From positions 59,926-123,925 of the forward strand of contig JBDHEI010000003.1 in the NCBI GenBank assembly GCA_039591075.1: a DNA stretch of 64,000 nucleotides, read 5' to 3'. Below, piece after piece: positions 17,909 to 26,715 of the stretch. This stretch comes from JAOTVV01 sp039591075 (lineage in GTDB: Bacteria > Gemmatimonadota > Gemmatimonadetes > Gemmatimonadales > GWC2-71-9). The notes under the pieces are model-generated. The model searched no databases, was not told the DNA's origin, and saw only the letters and a list, made by a program, of their open reading frames with translations. The translations under genes and the position numbers were made by a program. Numbering within the stretch: position 1 is the first letter of the stretch; every line of letters starts with the position of its first letter.

Positions 17909-18823
17909 ATGCTGATTCGACGACCCGATCCGATTGCCGGACGTGAGATCACCGACGAGCGTGTCTACGTACACCGGCGTCGTTTCCTGGAAACGATGGG
18001 TCTGGCCACCCTTGGACTCGCCGCGCCCGGGTCCTTGTGGGCCGGCGGGCCGCCGCGGGCGCTCCAGAGCGACGAGCTCACCTCGCTCGAAGACGTGCTC
18101 AGCTACAACAACTTCTACGAGTACGGCACCGGTAAGGACGATCCGGCCAAGAACGCCCACACGCTCCGGACGCGCCCGTGGACGGTCGATGTCGAGGGGG
18201 AGGTCCACGAGCCCCGCACGTTCGGCATCGAGGACCTGTGGCAGCGGTTCACGCCCGAGGAGCGCGTGTACCGCCTGCGCTGCGTCGAAGCCTGGTCAAT
18301 GGTGATTCCCTGGCTGGGAGTCCCGCTGCGGGATCTCCTGAGCGCAGTCCGACCGACGTCCCACGCCAGATACGTGGAATTCACCACGCTGCTCGACCCC
18401 GAGCAGATGCCTGGGCAGCGGCGTGGGATCCTGCCCTGGCCATACGTGGAGGCGCTGAGGTTGGATGAGGCGATGCACCCCCTCACCATCTTGGCCTTGG
18501 GGCTTTACGGCAAGGCACTCCCCAATCAGAATGGGGCGCCCGTACGGCTGGTGGTACCCTGGAAATACGGCTTCAAGAGCATCAAGTCGATCGTTCGGAT
18601 CCGCCTCGTGCGGGAACAGCCGACTACCACCTGGAACGTCGCCGCCCCGAGGGAATACGGGTTCTACGCCAACGTGAACCCGATGGTGGATCACCCGCGG
18701 TGGACCCAGGCACGCGAGCGGCGCATTGGTGAACTCCGCAAACGCCCCACCCTGATGTTCAACGGCTATGCCGATCAGGTCGCTTCGCTCTATGCCGGAA
18801 TGGATCTGCGCCGAAACTACTGA
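17909..18823 (+). CDS. msrP: protein-methionine-sulfoxide reductase catalytic subunit MsrP
   Basis: A 304-residue molybdopterin enzyme that repairs oxidised methionine in periplasmic proteins. A twin-arginine signal is visible (HRRRFLETMGLATLG, about residues 22-36). The molybdenum-ligand cysteine is C125 in YRLRCVEAWSM. Other family motifs are YNNFYEYGTGKDDP, the NQNGAPVRLVVPWKYGFKS stretch and the C-terminal FNGY. Length is close to E. coli MsrP (YedY). The ATG at 17909 has GAGG upstream. It is followed after 6 bases by its membrane partner MsrQ. Confidence 0.96.
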   Translation: MLIRRPDPIAGREITDERVYVHRRRFLETMGLATLGLAAPGSLWAGGPPRALQSDELTSLEDVLSYNNFYEYGTGKDDPAKNAHTLRTRPWTVDVEGEVHEPRTFGIEDLWQRFTPEERVYRLRCVEAWSMVIPWLGVPLRDLLSAVRPTSHARYVEFTTLLDPEQMPGQRRGILPWPYVEALRLDEAMHPLTILALGLYGKALPNQNGAPVRLVVPWKYGFKSIKSIVRIRLVREQPTTTWNVAAPREYGFYANVNPMVDHPRWTQARERRIGELRKRPTLMFNGYADQVASLYAGMDLRRNY

Positions 18824-18829
18824 GACGCC

Positions 18830-19537
18830 GTGACACCGGGAGCCTTCGTTCGTCGCATCGCGCGTCCTCTCGTGTGGGTCGGGGCCGCGGTGCCTGGTGC
18901 GTGGCTGCTGCTGGACGCCCTGACCGGCGGGCTCGGCGCCAATCCGGTCGAATCGGTCACGCATCGGACCGGCTTGACGGCCCTCACGCTCCTCGCCCTC
19001 TCGCTCTCAGTGCGCCCCACGCGTGATCTGTTGCGTTTCGGCGCGCTGATGCCGCTCCGGCGGACCCTCGGCCTCGCCGCGTACACCTATGCGGTGGTGC
19101 ACGTCCTCACCTATGGAGTGGACCAGACCTATCTGTCCGGGCTCGGGGTCTCGCCCGCAGCGATCGTAGAGGACGTGCGCGAGCGTCCCTACGTGACTAT
19201 GGGTTTCCTCGCCTTCGTGCTCCTCACGCCGCTGGCCGTGACGTCGACGAGCGGGTGGGTAAAGCGGCTGGGCGCCACGCGGTGGCGGTGGTTGCATCGG
19301 CTGGTGTACCTGGCAGCCCCGCTCGCGGTGGTGCATTTCCTGTGGCTCGTCAAGGCGGATCTGCTGTTGCCGAGCCTCTTTGCACTTGCGGTGGCGGTGC
19401 TGCTGGGGTATCGGGTGGCACAGAGCCGTCGAAAACGGACCGCGCGGATGTCGGGGCAAGGTGTCCAGCCCCCGTCCCAGGTCGAGGTGGCGCCCGGGGA
19501 GATCTCGATGCGTGGTGAGGAACCGAGCCAATCGTGA
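18830..19537 (+). CDS. msrQ: MsrQ, heme-binding membrane subunit of the MsrPQ system
   Basis: A 235-residue ferric-reductase-like membrane protein that passes electrons from the quinone pool or flavins to MsrP. About six membrane helices are visible, with heme-ligand type histidines in THRTGLTALTLLALS, YTYAVVHVLTYG, WLHRLVYLAAPLAVVHFLW and similar positions. The GTG at 18830 lies 6 bases after the msrP stop. Its TGA overlaps the GTG of the next gene, an HPr-kinase-like protein, as GTGA. That ties an unexpected third gene to this operon. Confidence 0.95.
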   Translation: MTPGAFVRRIARPLVWVGAAVPGAWLLLDALTGGLGANPVESVTHRTGLTALTLLALSLSVRPTRDLLRFGALMPLRRTLGLAAYTYAVVHVLTYGVDQTYLSGLGVSPAAIVEDVRERPYVTMGFLAFVLLTPLAVTSTSGWVKRLGATRWRWLHRLVYLAAPLAVVHFLWLVKADLLLPSLFALAVAVLLGYRVAQSRRKRTARMSGQGVQPPSQVEVAPGEISMRGEEPSQS

Positions 19538-20559
19538 AATCCGTGGTGTTCGCGCTTCCCGCCGATCCGCTGCGCAGCACCGGGCGCCTCCCCTTCAGCC
19601 GTCATCTCTCGGTATTGGGCCTGCGGGTGCACTTTGCATCGAACAGCGCCGAGGTGCTGGCGGCAGTGGATCGCTCCTTCGGTGCGGTCGCCGGTCTCCT
19701 CCCGCCACTCGCCGCCAAGGCTCCCGTCGCGGCTCGTGTGCGCCTCTGGGTGCGAGCGGGTGTGAGAGGCGAATCCAGCCCCCTCCGGGTCGAGTATTGC
19801 TGGCCGAGCCGTCGCAGATTCGCGCTCAGGGCGGAGGGCGGTTACGGGATAGCCGACATCGACGGTCACGAGGCAGCCGCCGTGGTCACGCCGGCGCTAG
19901 TCGAGGAGGAACTCCTGTTCCGATCGGCAGTGGTTGAGGCGCTCACCCTTATGCTCGTGACCCACCAAGATCGGTATCCCGTCCACGCCGCGACGCTGGT
20001 CCGGAACCAGTCTGCCGTCTTGCTGGTGGGGCCGTCCGGTTCCGGGAAGAGCACGGTGGCCTTTGCGGCACTCCGGCGGGGTTGGCGACTGCTCGGCGAG
20101 GAGGCCGCGTACGTCCAGTTGAGGCCGGTACCGTGCATCTGGGGGTTACCGCGTTCGGTCGGACTGCCGCCCGCGTCCATCGACTTCTTCCCCGACCTGC
20201 GGGACCGCGCGGTCCAGCGCCTTCCCGGTGGGAAAGACAAGGTGGTGATCCCGCTCGGTCCCTCCGACCGGGAAGTGGTCGCGATGGTTCGGAGTGGGGT
20301 GGTCTGTCTCCTTGAGCGCGGCGCTGGTCCGGCAACGCTGAGTCGCGTGTCGCGGGACGAGATGCACGAGGCGCTCATGTCAGGGTTGGAGCCCGGTTTC
20401 GATACCGATCCCGATGCGGCGCTGGCCGTCGCCACGCACCTCGCGCAGCCGAGGGGGTGGCGCCTATGTCACCGGGATGATCCGTACGAGAGCGTCCGGT
20501 TGCTGGGCCGGTTGGGTGAGCTCGGGGGAGGCGAGATGGAAGTGGAGAACCTCCCCTAG
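19534..20559 (+). CDS. HPr kinase-like P-loop protein
   Basis: A 341-residue protein whose C-terminal half resembles the catalytic domain of HPr(Ser) kinase/phosphorylase and of HprK-related kinases in peptide-modification loci. The strand YPVHAATLV (H151) precedes Walker A GPSGSGKST (166-174), and RRGWRLLGEEAAYV follows where HPr kinases have an acidic pair. The N-terminal 140 residues have no domain I can name. There is no HPr or PTS gene nearby, so sugar-PTS control is unlikely. In characterised lasso-peptide clusters, HprK-like kinases phosphorylate a peptide serine; here that is only an analogy. The start is GTG overlapping the msrQ stop. The stop shares a CTAG with the convergent radical SAM gene. 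Confidence 0.82.
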   Translation: MKSVVFALPADPLRSTGRLPFSRHLSVLGLRVHFASNSAEVLAAVDRSFGAVAGLLPPLAAKAPVAARVRLWVRAGVRGESSPLRVEYCWPSRRRFALRAEGGYGIADIDGHEAAAVVTPALVEEELLFRSAVVEALTLMLVTHQDRYPVHAATLVRNQSAVLLVGPSGSGKSTVAFAALRRGWRLLGEEAAYVQLRPVPCIWGLPRSVGLPPASIDFFPDLRDRAVQRLPGGKDKVVIPLGPSDREVVAMVRSGVVCLLERGAGPATLSRVSRDEMHEALMSGLEPGFDTDPDAALAVATHLAQPRGWRLCHRDDPYESVRLLGRLGELGGGEMEVENLP

Positions 20560-21971
20560 CGGGCGGATCGCACGCTCAGAGCCCGCTCCGCGAGAGAAGT
20601 CCACCGACGCTCGGTGTCTGCGCTCGGTCCCGTGACGACCTCGTTGTGCAAGAGGTCCCGGATGTCCCGATAGAATGACGTGGAGAAGGTGCCGCGGAAC
20701 ATCATGGCGAGGTCCCCGCTGTCGACCCAATTCCTCTTGTGACCGAGTTCCTCCTGCACGATGTTGAAGAACTCAGTTCCCGGGAGCGGGTATGCGACGG
20801 AAACGCCGATGTCATCCGGCCGTTCTTGGCGCACGAGGTCGCGCGTCTGAAGGATGTCATCCCACTCCTCGCCGAGATATCCCAGTTGAAGGAACCACCC
20901 GGTTCGAATTCCCTGGCTCTTGAGTGCCTGCGTCGCGCTGCGCACCTGCTCGACCGTCGTCCCCTTGTCCATCGCGTCCAGCACGTGCTGAGCCCCCGAT
21001 TCGACCCCGATCCATACCTCTTCGGCTCCCGACTCGCGAAGCGCCTTCACGACAGACGGGGTGAGGAGGTTGGCTCGCGTTTGCATCATGAAGGGGGTCT
21101 GTGCCTCACGCGCAGCGAGTTCCTCGGCGAAGCTCGTGATCCAGTGTTCGGTCAACCCGAAAATGTCGTCGGCGAACCAGAGGTGGTCAGGTGCGACGTC
21201 CTGTTTGAGCAGGCGAACTTCCTCGGCGACGTCGGCCGGACTGCGTTGGACGTACCGGGTCCCGAAGATCGGCTTGGCGCACCAGTTGCACCGGTAGGGA
21301 CAACCGCGCGATGTGACGACGCTCCAAGAGAAGCGCCCGTGGCGCTGCCGCCACGCGGAGCGGTAGCGGTCGACGTCGACGAGATCCCAGGCCGGGAACG
21401 GCAGCGCGTCGAGGTCCTTCAGGTACGGGCGTGATGGTGTGGACGTCGGGACCGGCCGGTCCGCGCCCCCGCCCGGAAGCACCAGCCCCGGGATTCCGGA
21501 GAGGTCCGAGACCCCGGCTTCCCACGCGACCAAGACATCCTCGAGTGACCGTTCCGGCTCGCCGATGAGCGCGACGTCCGCCCCGGCGGCGAGATACTGC
21601 TCGGTGTGGTCGGTGGCGTCCGAGCCGTTCACCACCACGGGGATGCCACGGAACTTGGCGGCGGCGATCATGTCGAGGGCTGCCTCGCGCATGCGAAGCG
21701 TGCACATCTTTGTCAGGAAGTTGAAATTGTCTTCGACGATCGCGACGGCTGCAGGGCGGATGCCTTCCAGCGCACCGGCAAATTCTTCCACACCCGCCGA
21801 CAGCATGGCATCGAAGAACCGTACGTCGAACCCCTTGTTCCTCAGTGTCGCGGTGACGATGAGCGTCGCGAGCGGTGCGTACGGCCGCATCTTCTGCACC
21901 TGTTTCTCGTCGTAGCGCAGATAGTACGAATGCGCCAGGAGAATCGGGCCGAAGCGGTTGGGGATGCTCAT
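20556..21971 (-). CDS. B12-binding-type radical SAM protein
   Basis: A 471-residue protein with an N-terminal cobalamin-binding-like Rossmann domain (about residues 10-150, with the RNKGFDVRFFDAM and LAAGADVALIGEPE segments). A radical SAM TIM-barrel follows, with the 4Fe-4S motif CPYRCNWC (C224, C228, C231). The following VWIGVESGAQHVLDAMDKG and YPLPGTEFF motifs are usual for this group. The ATG at 21971 aligns with the start of the paralogue at 22166; a TTG at 21992 has a better GGGGA ribosome site and is a real alternative. The partner gene is divergent. The substrate and whether it is a methylase are unknown. Confidence 0.9.
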   Translation of the reverse strand: MSIPNRFGPILLAHSYYLRYDEKQVQKMRPYAPLATLIVTATLRNKGFDVRFFDAMLSAGVEEFAGALEGIRPAAVAIVEDNFNFLTKMCTLRMREAALDMIAAAKFRGIPVVVNGSDATDHTEQYLAAGADVALIGEPERSLEDVLVAWEAGVSDLSGIPGLVLPGGGADRPVPTSTPSRPYLKDLDALPFPAWDLVDVDRYRSAWRQRHGRFSWSVVTSRGCPYRCNWCAKPIFGTRYVQRSPADVAEEVRLLKQDVAPDHLWFADDIFGLTEHWITSFAEELAAREAQTPFMMQTRANLLTPSVVKALRESGAEEVWIGVESGAQHVLDAMDKGTTVEQVRSATQALKSQGIRTGWFLQLGYLGEEWDDILQTRDLVRQERPDDIGVSVAYPLPGTEFFNIVQEELGHKRNWVDSGDLAMMFRGTFSTSFYRDIRDLLHNEVVTGPSADTERRWTSLAERALSVRSAR

Positions 21972-22165
21972 CGACGGGCTCGGTGTCGCCAAAGGGAATT
22001 CCCCAGTCTAGGGTCTCGCAGTGGACTTGTACAGGGTCCCGAACGGCGGCCGAGTCGGATTCCTGGTACCAGTCGTCACGGTGGCGACGAACCACGCGCG
22101 GGCGGGTCCACGATCCCCGTGCACATCCTTCTGTGGGTCGACCTGCCAGGGTTAAGTTGGGATTC

Positions 22166-23545
22166 ATGACGGATTTGCTGCTCACCCACGGGTACTTCCT
22201 GCTCGAGGATGAAAAGGAGCAGGAGATCATGAAGCCGTACCCACCACTCGGCCTCCTGTATGTCTCGGCCTACTTGAGGCGCGCCGGGTTCGACGTCGAG
22301 GTCTTCGATAGCACGTTCGCCACGCCCACAGACCTCGCGAACCGGCTGGAGTTTGGCAGCGGCGTCCTGGGGGTCTACACCAATCTGGTGACGCGCTCAG
22401 CGGTTCTGCGGATCGTCGCGAAGGCGAAGGCATGCGGCTGGGTTGTCGTGCTGGGTGGACCCGAGTCGGCCAACTATCCCGGGGAGTACCTCAAGCGAGG
22501 TGCCGACGCAGTCGTGGCCGGCGAAGGAGAGTTGACGATGGCCGAGCTCCTCCCGGCGCTTGCCCGGAGGGGGGCACACCGACTACACGACATTCGCGGT
22601 GTGGCGTTCCTGGACGAGACTGGGCAACTCGTGGTCAGCGAGCCCCGCCCCCAGATCGCCGACCTGGACGAGCTGCCATGGCCCGACCGGGATCGCATCG
22701 ACATTTCACGGTACGTCCAGGTTTGGCGCGAGCACCACGGCCAAGGGAGCGTCAACCTGATCACAGCCCGGGGATGTCCCTACAAGTGCCGGTGGTGCTC
22801 TCACGCCGTGTTCGGCTTCACGCATCGTCGCCGCAGCCATATTGACTGCGCTGACGAGCTCCAGCAGGTCGTCGACGCGTACGCGCCCGACCAGGTTTGG
22901 TACGCGGACGACGTGTTCACTATTCACCATCGGTGGCTCTTCCAGTACGCGAGCGAGCTGCGCCGGCGAAACCTCCGCGTTCCCTTCGAAACGATCTCCC
23001 GCGCCGACCGCATGATGAAAGAGGAAGTGCTCGCGACGCTCGCTGACATGGGATGCTGGAGGATCTGGATCGGGTCCGAGAGCGGCAGCCAACGGCTCCT
23101 CGACGGGATGGAGCGTGGCGTGACGGTGGAACAGGTTCAGTGGGCAGCGCGAGCGGCGAAACGGCATGGTATCCAGGTCGGGATGTTCCTGATGTGGGGC
23201 TACGAAGGGGAGACGTTCGAGGATATCGAAGCCACCGTCGAGCACGTAATGCAGGCGGCCCCGGATGTGTTCTTTACGACCGTGGCCTATCCGATCAAGA
23301 ACACAGCCTACTATGCTGACGTGGAGGACCGCGTATCGCTGCCGGCTGACTGGGCCGACGTGACGGATCGCGACTACGCTATCGCGGGCCGTCGCCCGCG
23401 TGCATACTACGGGCTCGCCGACCGATGGCTATCGAGTGCCGTTGAGGCTGCGAGAGCCAAGACCGGTGACCCGGCACGAGCGCTGGCGGCCTCGGAGGAC
23501 GCAGCACGGGCACGCCAGGCCCTCCTGACGTGGCCCACCTCGTGA
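22166..23545 (+). CDS. B12-binding-type radical SAM protein (paralogue of the divergent neighbour)
   Basis: A 459-residue protein with the same layout: a Rossmann-like cobalamin-binding domain (LLTHGYFLLEDEKEQ at the start, RGADAVVAGEGE near 110-123) and a radical SAM barrel with CPYKCRWC (C204, C208, C211). IWIGSESGSQRLLDGMERG and FLMWGYEGETFEDIEAT follow. It is a clear paralogue of 20556-21971, read away from a shared 194-base spacer. Its TGA overlaps the GTG of a downstream methyltransferase, suggesting coupled synthesis. Confidence 0.9.
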   Translation: MTDLLLTHGYFLLEDEKEQEIMKPYPPLGLLYVSAYLRRAGFDVEVFDSTFATPTDLANRLEFGSGVLGVYTNLVTRSAVLRIVAKAKACGWVVVLGGPESANYPGEYLKRGADAVVAGEGELTMAELLPALARRGAHRLHDIRGVAFLDETGQLVVSEPRPQIADLDELPWPDRDRIDISRYVQVWREHHGQGSVNLITARGCPYKCRWCSHAVFGFTHRRRSHIDCADELQQVVDAYAPDQVWYADDVFTIHHRWLFQYASELRRRNLRVPFETISRADRMMKEEVLATLADMGCWRIWIGSESGSQRLLDGMERGVTVEQVQWAARAAKRHGIQVGMFLMWGYEGETFEDIEATVEHVMQAAPDVFFTTVAYPIKNTAYYADVEDRVSLPADWADVTDRDYAIAGRRPRAYYGLADRWLSSAVEAARAKTGDPARALAASEDAARARQALLTWPTS

Positions 23546-24363
23546 CCGACCACCTACCCGATGACCCCTTTGACCTTCTCGCCGCCGAATACGATCGGCA
23601 GTTCACCCATACCGAACTCGGCCGGCTCTACCGGGGCGCCGTATGGCGCTGGCTCGACCGCGCGTTCCACCGTGGCGACCGTGTGCTCGAGCTGAATTGC
23701 GGTACCGGCGAGGATGCGGTGCACCTCGCTCGGAGAGGCGTGCTGGTGCACGCCACGGATCGTTCTCAGGCAATGCTCGACGAGTCCCGGCGCAAGATTG
23801 CCGAGGCTGGACTCGGACGGCTCGTGACGTGGGAGCGGGTCTCGCTCACGGCTGACGCCGACCCTCGGATTCCGGCTCTCGACCGCTACATGCCTGAAGC
23901 CGTCTTCGACGGGGCGGTGTCGAGTTTTGGGGGGCTGAACCTCGTCGCCGATGTGGAACCGGTTGCGACGGGGCTTGCCCGGCTCCTGCGGCCAGGCGCG
24001 CGGGTCGTGGTGTCGGCCATGGGCCGGTTGGTGCCGTGGGAATGGGGGTGGTACTTGGCTCAGCTGCGCCCCCGCGAAGGATTCCGCCGCTTGCGCTCCG
24101 ACGGGGTGACGTGGCGGGGCTGCCGCGTGTTCTATCCGTCCGTCGCGGCGGTACGCAGGGCCTTCGCGTCGGAGTTCGAGTGTCGTGGCGTCGGCGCGAT
24201 CGGCGTATTATTGCCGCCACCCTATGCAAATGCATGGGCCGCACGTCACCCAGCGCTTATGACTCGCCTGGACGCCCTCGAGCGGCGGTGCGAGCGTTGG
24301 TGGCCGCTTTCCCGGTTGGCGGATCACTACATCATCGAGTTCGAGCGGCGTGGGAGTGACTGA
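23542..24363 (+). CDS. class I SAM-dependent methyltransferase
   Basis: A 273-residue methyltransferase with the SAM-binding motif VLELNCGTGEDAVHLA near residues 47-62, the second motif VLVHATDRSQAMLDESR, and a central FDGAVSSFGGLNLV. The N-terminal FDLLAAEYDRQFTHTELG is typical of small-molecule methyltransferases. I chose the GTG at 23542, which overlaps the radical SAM stop as GTGA; a GTG at 23530 is also possible. Co-occurrence with a radical SAM enzyme suggests sequential tailoring of one product. Confidence 0.88.
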   Translation: MTDHLPDDPFDLLAAEYDRQFTHTELGRLYRGAVWRWLDRAFHRGDRVLELNCGTGEDAVHLARRGVLVHATDRSQAMLDESRRKIAEAGLGRLVTWERVSLTADADPRIPALDRYMPEAVFDGAVSSFGGLNLVADVEPVATGLARLLRPGARVVVSAMGRLVPWEWGWYLAQLRPREGFRRLRSDGVTWRGCRVFYPSVAAVRRAFASEFECRGVGAIGVLLPPPYANAWAARHPALMTRLDALERRCERWWPLSRLADHYIIEFERRGSD

Positions 24364-25876
24364 CGCCCGGGGGTGGGCGACCGTGCGTTCGATCCTCATG
24401 ATGGCGCTCGCCGGCGCGCTGGTGCGCTGGGTGTTTGGGCTCGCCGAAATGCCGTGGGTGGACGCTCCTGACCAGCTGGCGTGGGAGCTTCTGCTCGACG
24501 AGGCGCGTGACGGACCGCTGCGCTTCGATCAACTCGTCCATTATCCGCACGAGGGCGCAAGCGCCCTGGTGGGCCTGCTGGCCTGGCTCCTGCCATCGCG
24601 CGTGGCCGGCCTTCCGGCGCTTTCTGCGGCCGCGCTGATCGTCGATACAGGCAGCCGAGCCGTACAAATCGCGGTCGTTCACCGGGTGTTCGGTTCCACC
24701 GTCGGGAAATGGTTCGGCTGGTGGACGGTCGTGACGGTGCCAGGACTGCTGCCCTGGGGGACTGCCGGCTTCGGGTTGCACGGACTCGCGGCGTTTTGGC
24801 CATTCGTACTCATGGTCCTGGCGGCGCGGCGGGTGGGCGTGCAGCCGGTGCCAGTCGGACTGGTGCTCGGACTGGCTGTCGCGTGGGCCCTGGACTCGCT
24901 CGTCGTGCTCGCTGCGGCGGTGACGTTCGTATTCACCTCGGGGCGGCAGGGTGGGCGGCTCCGTGCCACGGCGCTCGTCGTCGTCGCAGCCTTGGCAGTC
25001 CTGGTGCCCTGGTGGCTCCTGTGGACGCAGCTCGACGTGGGGTTTCAGTTGGAGAAGCTCGGACCGCTTTCGGTGCGGGGGATGTCCCCGAGTGTGGTCA
25101 ACCTGCTGTGGGCCCCCGTACGGTTCCTCGCGGTGCCGATTGTGGTGATCCCCGGGGCGACGTGGCTGCCGACGGTGGGTGGGCCGGTGGGCACGTATGC
25201 ACTCCGACTGGTCTGGACTGCGGCGTGTGTGATGGGCACGAGTCTGGTGGTCAGCCGGCGGGCGGAGCCGGCCGCAACGGTCGGCCTCTTGGTTCTCCTG
25301 TGGTTCTTCGTGGCCTATGCGGCGTCACCATTCTACGTGGCGTCCCCGCTGGGAGGAGACTATGTGGCCTACCGGCATCTGGCGTTTGTCCTGCCACTCT
25401 TGGTTGCGCTCGCTTGGCGAGGAGTCGCGGACACCGCCCGGTGGCGGCGATGGTTCGCCGTAACCTTGCTGGGGTTAGGTGTGCTGGGAGCACTAGGTCA
25501 GGTGGGGCAGCCGCAGGGAGCGCCGACGGTTCCGCCGGTGCGAGCCGCTGGCTGGGTCCTGGGGCGGAAGCTGGGTCATGATGTGCCGCGGCTATCGCGG
25601 CTCGCGGCGCGCATGCCGGACGATGATCGTGCCGAGCTCGAGCGCGGATTTGGATGGGGGCTCACGGCGACCGTCCTTGGACGAGGCTCAACAAGGGGAG
25701 AGGAGGGTCTCCTCGAACTGGTCGAGCTCTTAAATGCGTTCCCGGCGGCGGTGCGGCCCGGCTTGATACGAGGTGTGGTAGATGCCTTCGATCCTCGCGC
25801 GACGCCCCGTCTCGAGCCCGCTCTCCAGGCCGCGCTCCTGGCTCGGCTGGGGTCGGAAACCGACCCTGTCCGCTAG
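24350..25876 (+). CDS. polytopic membrane protein, possible GT-C-like
   Basis: A 508-residue protein with about ten predicted membrane helices between residues 12 and 395 and a soluble C-terminal tail of about 110 residues. The first loop after helix 1 contains PWVDAPDQLAWE, a position where GT-C glycosyltransferases have an acidic pair, but I see no further family motif. It overlaps the end of the preceding methyltransferase by 14 bases from the GTG at 24350; GTG at 24356 would shorten this. The stop shares a CTAG with the convergent methyltransferase. A role in moving or glycosylating a lipid-linked product is possible but not shown. Confidence 0.65.
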   Translation: MGVTDARGWATVRSILMMALAGALVRWVFGLAEMPWVDAPDQLAWELLLDEARDGPLRFDQLVHYPHEGASALVGLLAWLLPSRVAGLPALSAAALIVDTGSRAVQIAVVHRVFGSTVGKWFGWWTVVTVPGLLPWGTAGFGLHGLAAFWPFVLMVLAARRVGVQPVPVGLVLGLAVAWALDSLVVLAAAVTFVFTSGRQGGRLRATALVVVAALAVLVPWWLLWTQLDVGFQLEKLGPLSVRGMSPSVVNLLWAPVRFLAVPIVVIPGATWLPTVGGPVGTYALRLVWTAACVMGTSLVVSRRAEPAATVGLLVLLWFFVAYAASPFYVASPLGGDYVAYRHLAFVLPLLVALAWRGVADTARWRRWFAVTLLGLGVLGALGQVGQPQGAPTVPPVRAAGWVLGRKLGHDVPRLSRLAARMPDDDRAELERGFGWGLTATVLGRGSTRGEEGLLELVELLNAFPAAVRPGLIRGVVDAFDPRATPRLEPALQAALLARLGSETDPVR

Positions 25877-26682
25877 CCTGCGAGTCCGGGGACGGAGGTC
25901 GACCACACGTCGAAACGTGACGGGGGACGCATCCCCCGGAGCCGTGCCCAAAGGGGACGCAACTCGTACTGCCACGGGTACCGGACACGATGGCGTCGCC
26001 ACCGCAGGCCCAGCGCGTCCGATGCTTTCCCCAGCCGCTCCGGTGTGAGGAATTCCACGAACGGGAACCGCATCAGCTCCTCGGCCAGCGGCCCGAACGT
26101 CACGGGAGCGGCCTTTCGTTTTTCCTCCACCATCGCGACCCCCCACACCTCCCTAGCGTAGAACGGGGAGTCCACGATCAGGAGTGTTCCGCCCGGTCGC
26201 GCGACCCGACACGCCTCCCGGAGCGTTGCCTCGAGGTCGAGGGCGTAGTGGATCGATGCATTGAACACTACGAGATCGAACCCTGCGCTGGTGAGAGGGA
26301 GGGTCTCGAAGGTGCCGGCGATCCGTGGGAACATGGCAGGCAGGTGCGCAGCGTAAGCTGCCGCAGCGCCGAGCCCGTCCACCGTATCGGTCCGAATGTC
26401 GAGAGCGATAGGGCGATGACCCTCGAGTGCGCTGCGGTAACACAACCAGCCGTTGCCGGCTCCCAGGTCGAGTATCCGTAGGGGGTGGCTGGCGCCGCTG
26501 CGTGAGAGCCAGTGGCGTGCCACATACGCGAAGGAGCGTGCCCGAATTCGCCACTCGTCAGCTCGGGGACCGGTCCGCAGGAACGGGAGTGCGAGCAACT
26601 CCTGTACACCGCCCGCGCCGCGACCCTCTCGTGCACGCTGGGTACCGTACGCCAGGCGGAAACGCCTCAGGCTCCCGGTCAC
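25873..26682 (-). CDS. class I SAM-dependent methyltransferase
   Basis: A 269-residue methyltransferase. The SAM motif ILDLGAGNGWLCYR is near residue 70, followed by IALDIRTDTVDGLG, the motif FDLVVFNASIHY, and EACRVARPGGTLLIVDSPFY. A long N-terminal extension precedes the fold. The start is GTG at 26682. It is the last gene of a three-gene block, 33 bases after a radical SAM gene. The substrate is unknown; the family includes sugar, lipid and peptide methylases. Confidence 0.87.
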   Translation of the reverse strand: MTGSLRRFRLAYGTQRAREGRGAGGVQELLALPFLRTGPRADEWRIRARSFAYVARHWLSRSGASHPLRILDLGAGNGWLCYRSALEGHRPIALDIRTDTVDGLGAAAAYAAHLPAMFPRIAGTFETLPLTSAGFDLVVFNASIHYALDLEATLREACRVARPGGTLLIVDSPFYAREVWGVAMVEEKRKAAPVTFGPLAEELMRFPFVEFLTPERLGKASDALGLRWRRHRVRYPWQYELRPLWARLRGMRPPSRFDVWSTSVPGLAG

Positions 26683-26715
26683 GGGACGCGCGGCAGGACC
26701 ACAGTCTGGTGGAGG

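Noticed and set aside
21972..22165. Cobalamin riboswitch before the B12-type radical SAM genes
   Set aside because: I looked for the conserved B12-box core and the surrounding helices and did not see them.
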